The position numbers and the translations under genes are program-made. A DNA stretch of 64,000 nucleotides from Schistosoma haematobium (lineage: Eukaryota > Platyhelminthes > Trematoda > Strigeidida > Schistosomatidae), in contig NC_067198.1 of the NCBI RefSeq assembly GCF_000699445.3, positions 44,330,691 through 44,394,690 of the forward strand. The letters run 5' to 3'. The notes under the pieces were generated by a model that made no database searches, was not told the DNA's origin, and saw only the letters and a program-made list of their open reading frames with translations. Below are positions 11,455 to 23,400 of this stretch, one piece after another. Position 1 is the stretch's first letter. The number at the start of each line of letters is the position of its first letter.

Positions 11455-11735
11455 TGACATAGTGATGTGTTATGTGCTACTGATGTCGATAGATATAAGT
11501 AATATGTATCATTAATGGGAAGTGAAATGCCTGGCCGCGGAAGATCAAAGAGAAGAGAACGAGAACAAAGAGTGATTGGTGTGGAAACGAAGGAACAATA
11601 AAGTCTGAGACAACTGATTGACACTTCGCAAATGAAATATTCACTGTATGGTTCTCAGATTTTACTAACACTGTTCTGTAAGTTTGTATTTCAATGCATT
11701 CGATTGTCCCCACTTGTGTTCTCGTTCACGACAGT
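11455..11735 (+). repeat. Unnamed dispersed repeat F, copy 3
   Basis: tgtgttatgtgctact ... gattgtccccacttgtgttctcg; colinear with copies 1 and 2. Confidence 0.6.
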
Positions 11736-11739
11736 GACA

Positions 11740-12235
11740 TTTTATGGAGATTATGAATAATAACGCTGATTATGAATCAAATCATTTGAGAAAATTTTAA
11801 AAAACAAGAGATAAGTGGCCCGATTGTATATCCAGCTTCAGCTTTCTCAGTAATATGCACACTAAACCTTGTATAAAGTAGAATGGAAAACATTTACAGT
11901 CAGTGATACGCAGGATATTTTAGGCTGTCCAGTCAAAATCTGTGATTATACATTTCCAACTTCAGTTATTTTGCTCTGTAGCATGATCGATGTACAGATT
12001 ATCAGTGATGACAACATTTTTTTGGAAATTGTTTAAGTCGATGGTATAACCCTAATGGAAACTCGAATTTGGAATACCACTGTCTTACATTTACTGTCTC
12101 TTTTTCAATGTATTCATAAATTCATTTTGGTTAGATAACACAGTCTGAGGTCAGTCTACTTGGTTAAACAATAGATTATCGTTATTACCATCACTATTAA
12201 CATTATTGTCAGTATTGTAATTTGACAGTTCAATT
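11740..12235. other. Intergenic DNA, nothing recognised
   Basis: AT-rich, no conserved ORF or repeat match seen. Confidence 0.4.
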
Positions 12236-12255
12236 CTTTTTCTTCTTCTTCTTTC

Positions 12256-12640
12256 AGCCTGTTACTCCTAGTGGAGCATAGGCCACCGACTAGCATTCTC
12301 CAACACACTGTCCTCTGCCTTCTTTTCTAGTTCTATCAAATTCTTGTTCATTTTTCTCATGTCTATCTCCATTTCATGGCGTAATGTGTTCTTTGGTCTT
12401 CCTCTTTTCCTTTGGCCTTGAAGGTTCCGTGTGAGGGCTTGTCTTGTCACACAGTTGGGTGCTTTCCTCAATGTGTGTCCTATCCACTTCCAATGCTTCT
12501 TCCTGATTTCTTCCTCCACTGGAATCTGATTTGTTCTCTCCCATAATAGGTTGATGCTAATAGTGTCCGGCCAACGGATCCGAAGTATTTTGCGTAGTTT
12601 AGTATTGTCTGCTATTTCTTGCTTAACGATCACAATACGT
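12256..12640 (-). mobile_element. RTE (SR2-like) 3' end, open frame
   Basis: A 121-residue open frame (12268-12633) of the C-terminal RT region: [69 protein letters not shown]. It stops just before the 3' motif gagtaacagg (inverse). The least damaged RTE 3' end here; 5'-truncated. Confidence 0.88.
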
Positions 12641-12986
12641 TTGTTCTTCTGTCATGTGTTAAGTTATCTAAATAATATTGTCGATTTTCAGTAATTTTCA
12701 ATGTAACCGAGTAGGCTTCTCAACAAAGATGTAATATAAAGCAAATAGTTCCTTTGATAAATTTCGATAGTGTAATAAGAAGACGAGGATTATCAGAACT
12801 ATGTAATGATATATTAGCACCATACATTTCGAACAATCTGATCACTCATAATGTACTTGTTAAGAACACTTATATAAAAAGATGAAGGTCAACTAGATTA
12901 GAAATGGAGGGTAAGAGGAGACAAGGATAATAAAGAAATAATGTGGAAACAACTTGAAACCTCATCACTCTGGTAATAAGCTAATA

Positions 12987-13490
12987 TTACAAGGGTAGGT
13001 TTAAGATGAGAACAAACTGTTTTTGAATACACAAAAGGGGTTTGAATTTTCGTATGGCTAAGGCTTCAATAAACCTTAGTATACACCCCTTTTACACTTT
13101 TATACAACATCAAAAAAGCCCAGTTAAAATCAATCTTATGCCCTGTTTCGATTATATGTTTGGCAATAGAGGATGATGGGTTTCTATCCTCTACTCTTAT
13201 TGGATCATTCGATTCTATTTGTTTCTGCAACCATTTTGGTATATGATCACACACCCTGTTCTTGAGATCAGGATTACTCCACCCTATGTATATGTGACCA
13301 CGCACACATTCAAATTGGTAAACACAGTGGGATGTGACACAATCGTTTTTATATCTTTTAGGTTTTGGATGAAGCATGCACTTTGTTCTTCCTTTGTTCA
13401 TGACTTTTACTGCGCAATACGTTTTGTTGGTGACTGGTTTAAGCCTTTGTTTCAATAAAAGGCTATTTGAATCCTGTCTAAATGGTAAAA
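12987..13490 (-). pseudogene. Penelope-like element GIY-YIG endonuclease fragment
   Basis: C-terminal part of a Penelope-like retroelement protein. Reading leftward from about 13490: LPFRQDSNSLLLKQRLKP, SHCVYQFECVRGHIYIGWSN (the GIY-YIG nuclease motif, Y..YIG), then KNRVCDH, SSIAKHIIETGHKIDFN, and after one frameshift near 13080, LRFIEALAIRKFKPLLCIQ ending at TAA 12987-12989. Family knowledge: PLEs pair a reverse transcriptase with this nuclease. No RT part is seen here, so it is 5'-truncated, and the frameshift makes it a pseudogene. Confidence 0.85.
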
Positions 13491-14600
13491 TGATGTAGAT
13501 AGGCTTTTTAATAATGTAATATGTAATTTGATGTATGAGTTCACAATTTCTTTTGAAATTCCTTTTTTTTCACAGTTACATTTTTGCTTACAATCTGACT
13601 GAAATGAAGCATTTCATACTGTTGGTTTCCTTTATGAGTTTTCAGATAACCAAAGAAATAAATGAGATAGAATTATAAATAGGGGGACATGGGACTGACG
13701 AAGTCAAAACACCCGATTGACGAAACTATATTCTGTTGTAGATATAATAATGATACATTATTTTGTTTGCAATATTCTGAAACATTCTATTCACCTACTT
13801 GATTTTTTTTAATGAAGTATAAAGGAAAATCAAATTTACCATGGAATGTGAGGTTGAAGGAAAATTTCTTTTCCTGAATGTCGGAATTCAGTGAACATTA
13901 GAGTAGAAGCTACAAAGATCTATTCATTTGAATAACAAATGGAGTGAAGTTTATGATGAATGAAAAAGATTGTAGAAACCCTTTTTGACCGTGCTCATAA
14001 ACTTTGTATTAAGAAAGATCATAAGCACTTGCAGTCCTTAAAGCTTATCTACTTAGAAATGTATATCCACAGAAATTCATAGAGATATATGACAAAACTG
14101 ACGATTATGTCAATTATGATACGATTAACAATAAACCTTGCTTCCTACAGATTCGTTTTGAATTGGCTGAAGTCATTGAGATGAATAATCACAGAATAAA
14201 TACTACAATGAAGACTGTTTATCCAGCATCAAGACTGATCACGTTATGTGAAACCAATTGCTCCCTTAACCAGACGAAAATCTATAGGTCCTCTTTTCTC
14301 GGTATCTATAGTGGAATTTATTTGTCTAAATGAACACGCCAAATCACGCACACTGGAAGAATAGAGAGAAGGTTACATGTTCGCATTTCCGAATACATTT
14401 CAAAGAATTCGAGACTAAAAGATTCAAAGGCGGTAAACAGTATAATTGTTCGGAATTTATTTGATGGTAAGCATATGATTGACGTTTCTTAGTTCTTCAT
14501 AATTATTAAAAGACAGGAGATTGTCAATTTATAATTGCTGTGCTATGCTTAAATTTTTAATTAAAGTCACTTGTAATTATTATTATTGTTGTTTTATTGC
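13491..14600. other. Intergenic DNA, nothing recognised
   Basis: Possibly older PLE or other repeat flank at its left end, but no motif can be read. No splice-bounded exon found. Confidence 0.4.
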
Positions 14601-14724
14601 GTTTATTTTGTGATGTAGTCTTCGTAAAGCCAGTTGTTGTTTCTTCTGAGCTTAGTATTTCTATTCGCATGTGCTGTTCACTCATGAGTCTGGCGCCTTA
14701 AATCGCTCAGCCACTCCGACGTTT

Positions 14725-15182
14725 TCAAAATCTTCAATACGAATGTCAAGATAGTCCTACTATACGGAGCTGAAACGTAGAGAACTACTACAACAATCAT
14801 CAAAACGGTATAAATATTTATAAAAAATTATGTACGTAAGATACTGAATGTCCGTTGGCCAGATATCATCATTAACAGCCTACTGTGGGAGAGAACAAAC
14901 CAATTTCAGCTGAGGAGGAAATTAGGAAAAGACGTTGGAAGTGCATAGGACACACCTTGATAACTCATCAAAGTACATCACGAGGCAAGCGCTAACTTTG
15001 AATCCAGAAGGTAAACGAAAAGGAGCAAGGTCAAAGAAGACGCTACATCGGGAATCAGAGACAGATATCAAAAGAATGAACAGCGACTGGAAAGATCTGG
15101 AAAGGATTTCTGAGGACAGTTGGATGGCCAGTGCTAGTGAGCGACCTATGCTCCTCCACGAGGAGTAACAGGTGTAAGTAAG
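14725..15182 (+). mobile_element. RTE (SR2-like) 3' end
   Basis: Matches [15 protein letters not shown], the LLWERTNQ block, KTLHRESETDIKRM, and ends gagtaacaggtgtaagtaagta. Several stops and frame changes. Confidence 0.82.
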
Positions 15183-15574
15183 TAAAGTGCTGTTCACTCA
15201 TTTCACTGTCAAAACATCTGTAAACTTTTAAAAAATTTAATTGTTAAATGATCCATCTCAACAGTTTATGAACTCCATAGAATAACAACTTCACCACTTC
15301 TGAGGTTTTTAGTCCTATCACCAGATAACTTCATGTATGCTCACTTATATGTATAAGGCTTTTTCTAAGCCTGATGCTTTCTGTTTTCTGTTCGCGGTTA
15401 AGGAAATAAAAATCTTTTGAGGTTTAGGAAGTGGTTGGGAAGTCGTCGTCTTAGCATTCGGGTAAAAAATTAGTCAGCAATAGCTAGCACGAAACCTAAA
15501 CCCATAATCATTTGTCAGCTAATTGCAATCACCTCATATTCTAATTCATTTTTGTATTGGTGGTTTGAATCTTT

Positions 15575-15985
15575 CCATTGATATTTAGGACTGCAATTAG
15601 TCAATCTCTTATTGGCACATGTGTATCCTGTGAGGATTGCCTCGATATTATCTTAAGTTACAGGCACTATAAGTAAAGATGGATAGTGTCTAGCAGTGGA
15701 ATCCAGTTTGACACGCGTTTCTTCCTACTTGGGACTCGTCAGCTGGATGTACTTGCACCCCAGTGTTAATGTTTACCTCATCGCACAAGCTAGCGGCTAT
15801 TTGGACTCAGTAGCTAAGTAGATAACGCAATGGCACTTAAGAAGAACGTACTAGGTTCAAGTCCCGTAATAGGCATCAACTCTAGGAGCTAGATCCATCC
15901 ATTTGAAAAGTCCTAAGTAGGGTGAAACGCACATTTTGGATTCAACTGCTAACCACCATCCATCTCCACCTCATATTTTGTTATC
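15575..15985. mobile_element. Sm-alpha-like SINE, head-to-head inverted pair
   Basis: Left copy on minus (tail, hammerhead 15709-15770, tRNA end), then the right copy on plus with its tRNA part at 15805-15870 (actcagtagctaagtagata, aggttcaagtcccg) and a decayed ribozyme region. The left ribozyme has core CUGACGAG but a changed base before GAAA and an AAA insertion after the GUC. Confidence 0.78.
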
Positions 15986-16204
15986 GAATCTCATATCATA
16001 GCTCTTATATGTGATTCACGTTGATAACTTGAAAAATCGTTCAATTAAAGGCATCCTATTCAAATTAAATATAACAAGTATACATAGAAAGAGGGTTTAA
16101 TGAAGTACGTTTTAATAAAACTCCATAATAATGAATACTATCATTATATTAGGTTTATGTTTGAAGGGAATAAATTCAAAGGAATTAAAAACACCCTGGC
16201 ATTG

Positions 16205-16210
16205 TTTATT
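16205..16210 (-). terminator. Polyadenylation signal of the FAS1 gene
   Basis: AATAAA (minus), 39 bases beyond the stop codon, the first such signal after the last exon. Confidence 0.7.
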
Positions 16211-16248
16211 ACTTTCTATGATAATTCTAATATGAATTATTATTATAA

Positions 16249-16527
16249 TTAAGATTCAATAAGTGTAACCGTCGTTTCACTTGTTTGTAATACCACAGTA
16301 CATAGACTAGGATGTCGACTGGCAATATCTAATGGTCTACTTTCAAATTGTGCAACAGGATCTTTTTCACCAGGTAATACTGATGTTTGACATGCCATTA
16401 CATAAACATCATAATAATCTACATCTTCAACAATTAATGGACAAATTTTTTCAGGACATTTTAATATACCATCTAATAACCAAATAATACCATCACGAGC
16501 AGGTAAATTCCATTGAATCACTTTAGG
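16249..16527 (-). CDS. FAS1 gene exon 14: domain 4 end, C-terminus, stop
   Basis: [16 protein letters not shown] (H2-type box), then a 60-residue C-terminal extension with [15 protein letters not shown] and ending TVTLIES before TAA. Acceptor ATTTAG. Confidence 0.9.
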   Translation of the reverse strand, partial: PKVIQWNLPARDGIIWLLDGILKCPEKICPLIVEDVDYYDVYVMACQTSVLPGEKDPVAQFESRPLDIASRHPSLCTVVLQTSETTVTLIES

Positions 16528-19500
16528 CTAAATAAAATACAATAATAATAATGATAATAATGAAATTGGTACGGGACAATTATTGGTGATAATCATAAGC
16601 AATGCATAATGTACTAAGGTGAATAAACATAACTGGTATATGAAGGTTTGTTCAGTTTAAAATTCAGCATATTTATAAATTTCAATATTTGAGATCATGA
16701 TTCAACTGAAGCTAGATCAGCATGGAAAACCTGGAAACACTGGATGGCTGTTTCGTCCTGTTGTGGGACTCCTCAGTAGTGTGTATCGACGATCCCGCCT
16801 TGTGAGATTCGAACCCAGGATCTATCAGTCTCGCGCACGAGCGTTTAACCACTGGGACTCGAAACCTGTACTGTTCGCTTAAGTAGCTAAATGTACTATC
16901 GAGTATCGTACTGTCTTGTATCTAGTGTTCCAGTAGGAAGATCTTATTAATTTACGTTATATCAGTCAGTCACAGAAGTTCTTGAGTTAAAGTTAATGTG
17001 TGGGCGCGAATGATAATGATTGGTTGCTTGCTTAGTCAGACTTGTTGATAGTCTGACAGATATTAGATGAGTTATATATTCTCCTGCCTTTATTGCCATT
17101 ATGTTTGTTCTTGGTTTTTGTCATGGAAATATTCTAACCTTTTAATCAGGCTAGTCATGTGTTTTTGATCTGAGTTGTGTTGAAGTCCTGTAGAATAAAC
17201 ATTAGGAGGGAATCCAGTGTAGATATTGGTAAATTGATTGGTAAATTATTATCCCATTCATGTAGGCGTAGAAAACCGAGCTTTATACCAAAAATTATTT
17301 TCTAAAAGTATAAAGTAATTTTAAATTCACTCGGCGTTGCTTTCTTTGTATCTTCCCATTGTTATTTAGGACTGCAATTGATCAGTCTCTAATTGGCATA
17401 TGTACATCCTGTGCGGACCTTAATTCACAAGCTTTATAGTCAAAGACGGATAGTGGCTAGTAGTAGAGGGTTGGACGAGTGTTTCATCCTATTTAGGACT
17501 CATCAGCTGAATATACCTACATCTCAGAGTTGATGTTCATTCTAGGACTCAAACTCAGTACCGTTTGCTTCACTAGCTAATTCAATACCGCGATGATGTT
17601 TGAAGCGAACGGTACAATGTTCGAGTTCCAGAGTGAACATCAAACCTGAGATGCAGGTATATTCAACTAACGAGTCTCAAATAGGATGAAACACGAGTCC
17701 TGGATTCCACTGTTAGCCGCTATCCATCTTTGTTTATCAAATATTTGATATGATTTGATCTAATTTATAGAAATTATTTAATAAATTAACAATAAATATT
17801 AAATAGAATGTGAATATGAATAGTCATATTTATTGACATCAATATCATGTTGTTTTAATTCATTCTAATTCCGATTATCATCTAATGTGAATTATTCACT
17901 TGAACAATGTTCAATGTTTAATAGATTTGTTTGAACATACGAACACTATTGTATTATGATTATGCACTAGATATTGGCGAAGAAAAAAACTGTTTATATT
18001 AAATTTTGAACAGAGAATAAAACGGGTTTACAACTGATGTACGTTTTTAATTTTATCAAAACATAACATACATAGTATATCAGAAGGGGAGGGTCGTGAA
18101 AATTGTAGTAATTGTGATGGTTGAATTCGTGATTCGATTAAAGCTAGACCTCTATAAAGAATCTAGAGGCACTGGATGACAGTTTCGTTCAAGAATGGAA
18201 CTTCTCACTGGCGGGATCTGAACCCGGGACCTTCGATCTCGTGTGCGAACGCTTAACTGTGGTGAAATTTCGTAGACTGGTTGAAGTTAGACATTAACAC
18301 CGTTGGATGCCGGCCAGACCAATGGTCTAGAGGTTAGATGTTCGCATGAGAGACAGGAGGTCTTGGGTTCGAATCCCATGATGCAGGACCATGGATGCGC
18401 ACTTGTGAGAAGTTCCATACTAGGACGAAACGGTCGTCCAGTGCTTCCGGGTTTTCAATGGTGATCTAACATTATTCGATTCATGATCTCAACCAAAAAA
18501 TTGTGTATGTTAAATTTTTGAAAAAGTAAAAAGGTTTACAATTGAAATAAAATACACTGATGTACGTTTTTAATTTTATCAAAACATAACATACATATTA
18601 TATCAAAAGGGGGTTTTTGTGGAGATTGTAGTAATTGTAATAGTTGAATTCATGAGTCGATTAAAACTAAACCGCTATAGAAAAACTGTAAGCACTGGAT
18701 GACCATTTCGTCCTAGAATGGGACTCCTCAGCAGTACACACCCACGATCCTGAACTTGGGATTTGAACTCAGGATCTTCGGTCACGCGCACGAAAGGAGA
18801 TTTTATGTATTCAGTAGATTGAAGTATATCAGTAGTTGAATATATATTGGCTATTTACATTATTGATTAAAAAAATAATGAAGATTTTGTGCACTGTATT
18901 TTAAATACAGGATCCAGATCACGACTTTTATGTCTTATATTGAGCAAATGATGCTATAATCCTTAAATTGAATATCATTGATCCATATTTTTTCGACCTT
19001 TCAACAGTCTTATATCCTTTCTAGCTTTTATTTCAGTGGTTAAACAAAATATATTCCGCCAGATGAACATTGAATCTTTCAGCATCAGCAATCGACAGTG
19101 GAAATCGAGGCTATAGCCATCAAACTCCTCAAGCAGGATTGATGTCCCCAATGATGACTTAATCGTTAGTCTATTACATCCTTCTTACGATTTTCTCTCC
19201 ATGTCTCTATTATTTTAGTTTCATGACTTCATCGAAATTCATAACTTCATTTCTTGACTGGCTGATCGCAACTCAATTTACGTTCAACTACTTTATTATA
19301 CGATCAGTTAATTAGGTTATCACCATTATTTCACGTCACTATGTCTGATGATCCAGAATTATCTCTTGCCTACTATATTTATTTACAATCCCGAGAGTCG
19401 GGATCGTGGATGAGCACTGCTGAGGAGTCCCACAGCAGGACGAAACGACCGTTCAGTGCTTACACGTTTTCCATGGTAATCTAGCTTCAATTGACTCATG

Positions 19501-20409
19501 ATCTCAACTATTAAAATTTTTCTTAGGAACGTCATGTTTCTCTAATATCATCTTAATCGACAGTAATCCAGATATTATAGATATTCTATTTAATTATTAG
19601 AATATGAATAACCATCGAAGTCGTAATTAATAGTAGTTGTGAACCATAGGCGCTTTAAAATCTAGATTCTATAAGTTATACTAAACAGCACTGAGAGAAT
19701 TTGGCGATAATCAAAAGTATATTAATGCAAGGGATCCAGGCCTATGAATGATCCTGTATACAAACTTTGATTCAGTTTTAAATAAAATCTACAAAGAAAA
19801 AAACGAAAAATGATTCAAAGCTCCTAAACTTACCATAACCAATATTTATTTAGATTCATTTGGTTTACTTGTTTACTTGAATCTTCCCATTGATATTTAG
19901 GACTGCAATCGATCAGTCTCTTATTGGCATATGTGCATTGCCTTGATTCACAAGCATTCTATGGAAAGATGGATAGTGGCTAGAAGTGGAATCTAAAACA
20001 ATCGTTTCGTCCCATTTGAGGCTTGCCAGCTGGATGTACCTGCATCTCAGAGTTGACTCAAGATTATTCAAGTATACAATACCAAGTGAATTTAAACTTC
20101 ACTCTATTGCACAAGCAAGTGGCCATCAGGACTCAGTATCTAAGTGGATAACTCAAACGGTACTGAGTTTGAGTTCCATAGTGAAGATCAACTGTGGGAT
20201 GCAGGTACATCCAGCCGACGAGTCCCGAATAGGACGAAACACGAGTCCTGGATTTCACTGCTAGATGCTATCTATCTTTTGCAATATTCATTTTTATTTT
20301 GTAAATAAACACATATAAAAGTATGTTTGTATGCGTATTCTGAAAGGGTCCATAAAATCTCTCATATAGTACATGATTCTATACTCATATCTATGTGATA
20401 AAAATGGCT

Positions 20410-20471
<62 letters not shown>

Positions 20472-23400
20472 ACCTACCCATTGATCACGTGGTAGACCTT
20501 CATATCCAATACGCATTATTCCATTATTATCCATCCAGAAGATTAATTCTACACCAACAGAAGACATGAATTTATGTATTGTATTCTTCTCGAAATAGCC
20601 AATATCTCCTCCCCATAAATATAATGGTATATGATTCAGTAACAAGTACTGAAAAGATGTTGTTTTTAAGAAAAAAGTAAGAGTATGATTAAATTTGTAC
20701 TGAAAAATAGTAAAATATTTTAATCTGACATGAAAATTTAATCTTTAACTGTTTTTCTTTGAAAATTGATCAGTCAGTGATCTTGAGTGCTGTTAGAGGT
20801 ATGAGGGCAGTTATCATTTCCCGGTTGCTCACACCGTGAAGGAGTTCTTCCGTAGGTACCTGAAAGGGAAATTGGGCTACGAGTGGTCTTAGTGACCTGA
20901 GAGCGTGGCCACAGTGCCGAAGGGACAGCTGTTTGATGTCAGTCACATACTACCTTCATGTAAGTGATTTTCGTGTCAGCTCCGTACTTTATGGAACCTT
21001 ACCGCTGGAGACAGATATCCGTGAAATAAGGCGAGGTGTGCATCTTTAGGTTCAACCTTTTCTAACACCACCCCTCCTTGTGGGAAGGCAGGATCACTGT
21101 CATGCCGGTTGTTTGAAGGAAACACCTTACTACTATCACACCTCTGTACAGTCAGCAGTACGACTTCGCCTTCAGACCTTGGGTTTGTTGCCTTTAGTCT
21201 TACCGCTCTTCAACCGACCTGTCTGACATGGTAGTACCTTGAAGAACGATTGTTCCAGCCAGTATAACTCGACTGGTTCATTACGATAGACAAGCTCGAC
21301 CACCACGTCAAGATAGAAATATCTGGAGATATATCGTTTCCTTTAACAATATTTCCATTCAAAAATTATGAAATATTTTGACCAGTAACTAGTAATGAAA
21401 CCCAGTACATTAGATATGTTTCATTACCATACTCTCGATCATTCACTTTAAACATCTGAATATTTTACATAATGCGACAGATACTTATTTGTTCAGGAGG
21501 TTGCTCTACTAACTACCACTGAAAATATTAACATATGAATGCAGGGTTCATTGAAACAGGTTTTCAAAATAATTGATTATATTCAATTTTCAGTGTATAT
21601 GCAAACTCCTACATTTGATAGGTTATATCGTTCCTACTGATAAATTAGTAGTGTAGTGGATCATGCTAGATGTTTACCTTGTTGGGCAACAGATTCAAGG
21701 GTGAGACTATAATTTATGGACAACCTTTGAGCGACCCTAAAGTGATCTTGAGAGTGTATACCTACTAACTAGGGTTAAATGAGGGTTCTAAAGCAGTTTG
21801 AAGCATAAGGATTATGATTTACAGTTGATGGTTAGGGTCAGGAATTAGATTTAGGGTTTTCATCACGAACTGAAATCAACTATAATGCCAAGACTCTATT
21901 TAGTTAAATGGGTGAATGAATTTCGTGCCCAAATCTAATACCTGTTATCGTAAATATGATTGGTTCGTGCATAAATAATAGTCTCATCGATTCAAGTTTT
22001 GGTGAACAAAGCCAAAACTAAGATAAAGGTATATTCAAATATTGAGTCTTAAATAAGATTAATTGAACTTGTTGAATTTCACAATTATCCCATATTTATA
22101 ATGTATCCAACGTGTTTATCTAGAAACGGCATGAGTCAATTTCAACGTACTGATGCTTCTTTAAGTTTCAGATAGTTTTTATATAATAATAATGTTCTGA
22201 TAATGATTATTGATAAGTTTTGCTAATTGAACGCTACATTCGGTTCCCAAGATCTTCTAGTAACCCCCAGGCTAAATCTACACAGCGACTTGAACAGGAG
22301 AGAAAAGGCCTGAAATACGTAAGAAACACTTTACTCCAAAAGTTAATTTCTGCACAGAAAATACAGTTTTTATAGTATTTTAGATGTCCATGGGTTTCCC
22401 GAAAATTCTAGAATACTACTAAACATAGTAAAAGTATAGTAATCATCCAATCAGAAACTCTACATGTGACTTTTTACTTTCTTGATGTTTCTGGCTAGAA
22501 TTCTAATGAACGCTAATTGAATAAGATCCTTCTCAGTGTTTCCAGAGCCTTTCTTGGCTTTGTTTCGAGGAGTTTTTTTTTGGATCGCCCCAACAATTAC
22601 AAGATTTAATTTAATTTATAGTTGTGACCAAGTTGATATTGAAGAGGATGCAGTAATGAAAAAGTAACCGACATCCTATTTAAAGAAACGTAACTGACAA
22701 ATTACTTTTATTGAGCTTTCTCTACAAAAATAATGATGACCTACGATATGATGATGGCAAAATGCCTAATCAGGCGTAATAATATCTTAGAACACAGAAT
22801 TATTATCCGAATATGCACAGTAATAATAGTTAAATTCATGAGTCGATCTAAACTAGACCACCGTCGAGAACCTGGAAAAACTGGACGTCTGTTTCGTCCT
22901 CACGCGTGGATGCGCACTGCTGAGTAATCCCACACGAAGGTCAAACAGACGTTCAGTTCTTCCAGGTTCTCAACGGTGGCCTCTAACTTAGTTCGACTTG
23001 TAAATTCAAATACTAAAATACAACCTTCACAGATCCCCATGCTATAAATATCCTATACTATAAACAGCATTAATTTACATTTTCTAAATTTTTATCTGTG
23101 TATATGTTTAATTCAGGTTTATATGGATTAATTGTAGTTGGTGTAGCTCGTGGATCCTTCCAACCATTATCTGTTGTGACAAGATATAGACTTTTTGGTG
23201 CATTTTTTTGGAAATATTTTTCGTCCATTTTAGCTTTTTCCGTTTGATTTTTAGCAATTCTAGAAAGAGAAAAATATATTAAATGGGTTTCACAACTGTG
23301 GATGAAGGCAGCATTTATCATGAATTGAAAGCAGATGAAGTAATTAAAAAAAGAACAGAAAGTTTTCATTTTGGTACAATCATGGCCATACAAGGAACGG

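Noticed and set aside
13219..13458. 79-residue plus-strand ORF
   Set aside because: Shadow of the PLE GIY-YIG frame on the other strand.
20412..20645. A 77-residue ORF ending in Ser-Leu repeats
   Set aside because: The true exon stops at the gtaggt donor (20478); the repeat is translation of the microsatellite.
23070..23393. The whole 107-residue minus ORF as one exon ending at its own stop
   Set aside because: The upstream part is intron before a CTTTCTAG acceptor, and the gtaaat donor lets exon 13 continue the FAS1 frame.
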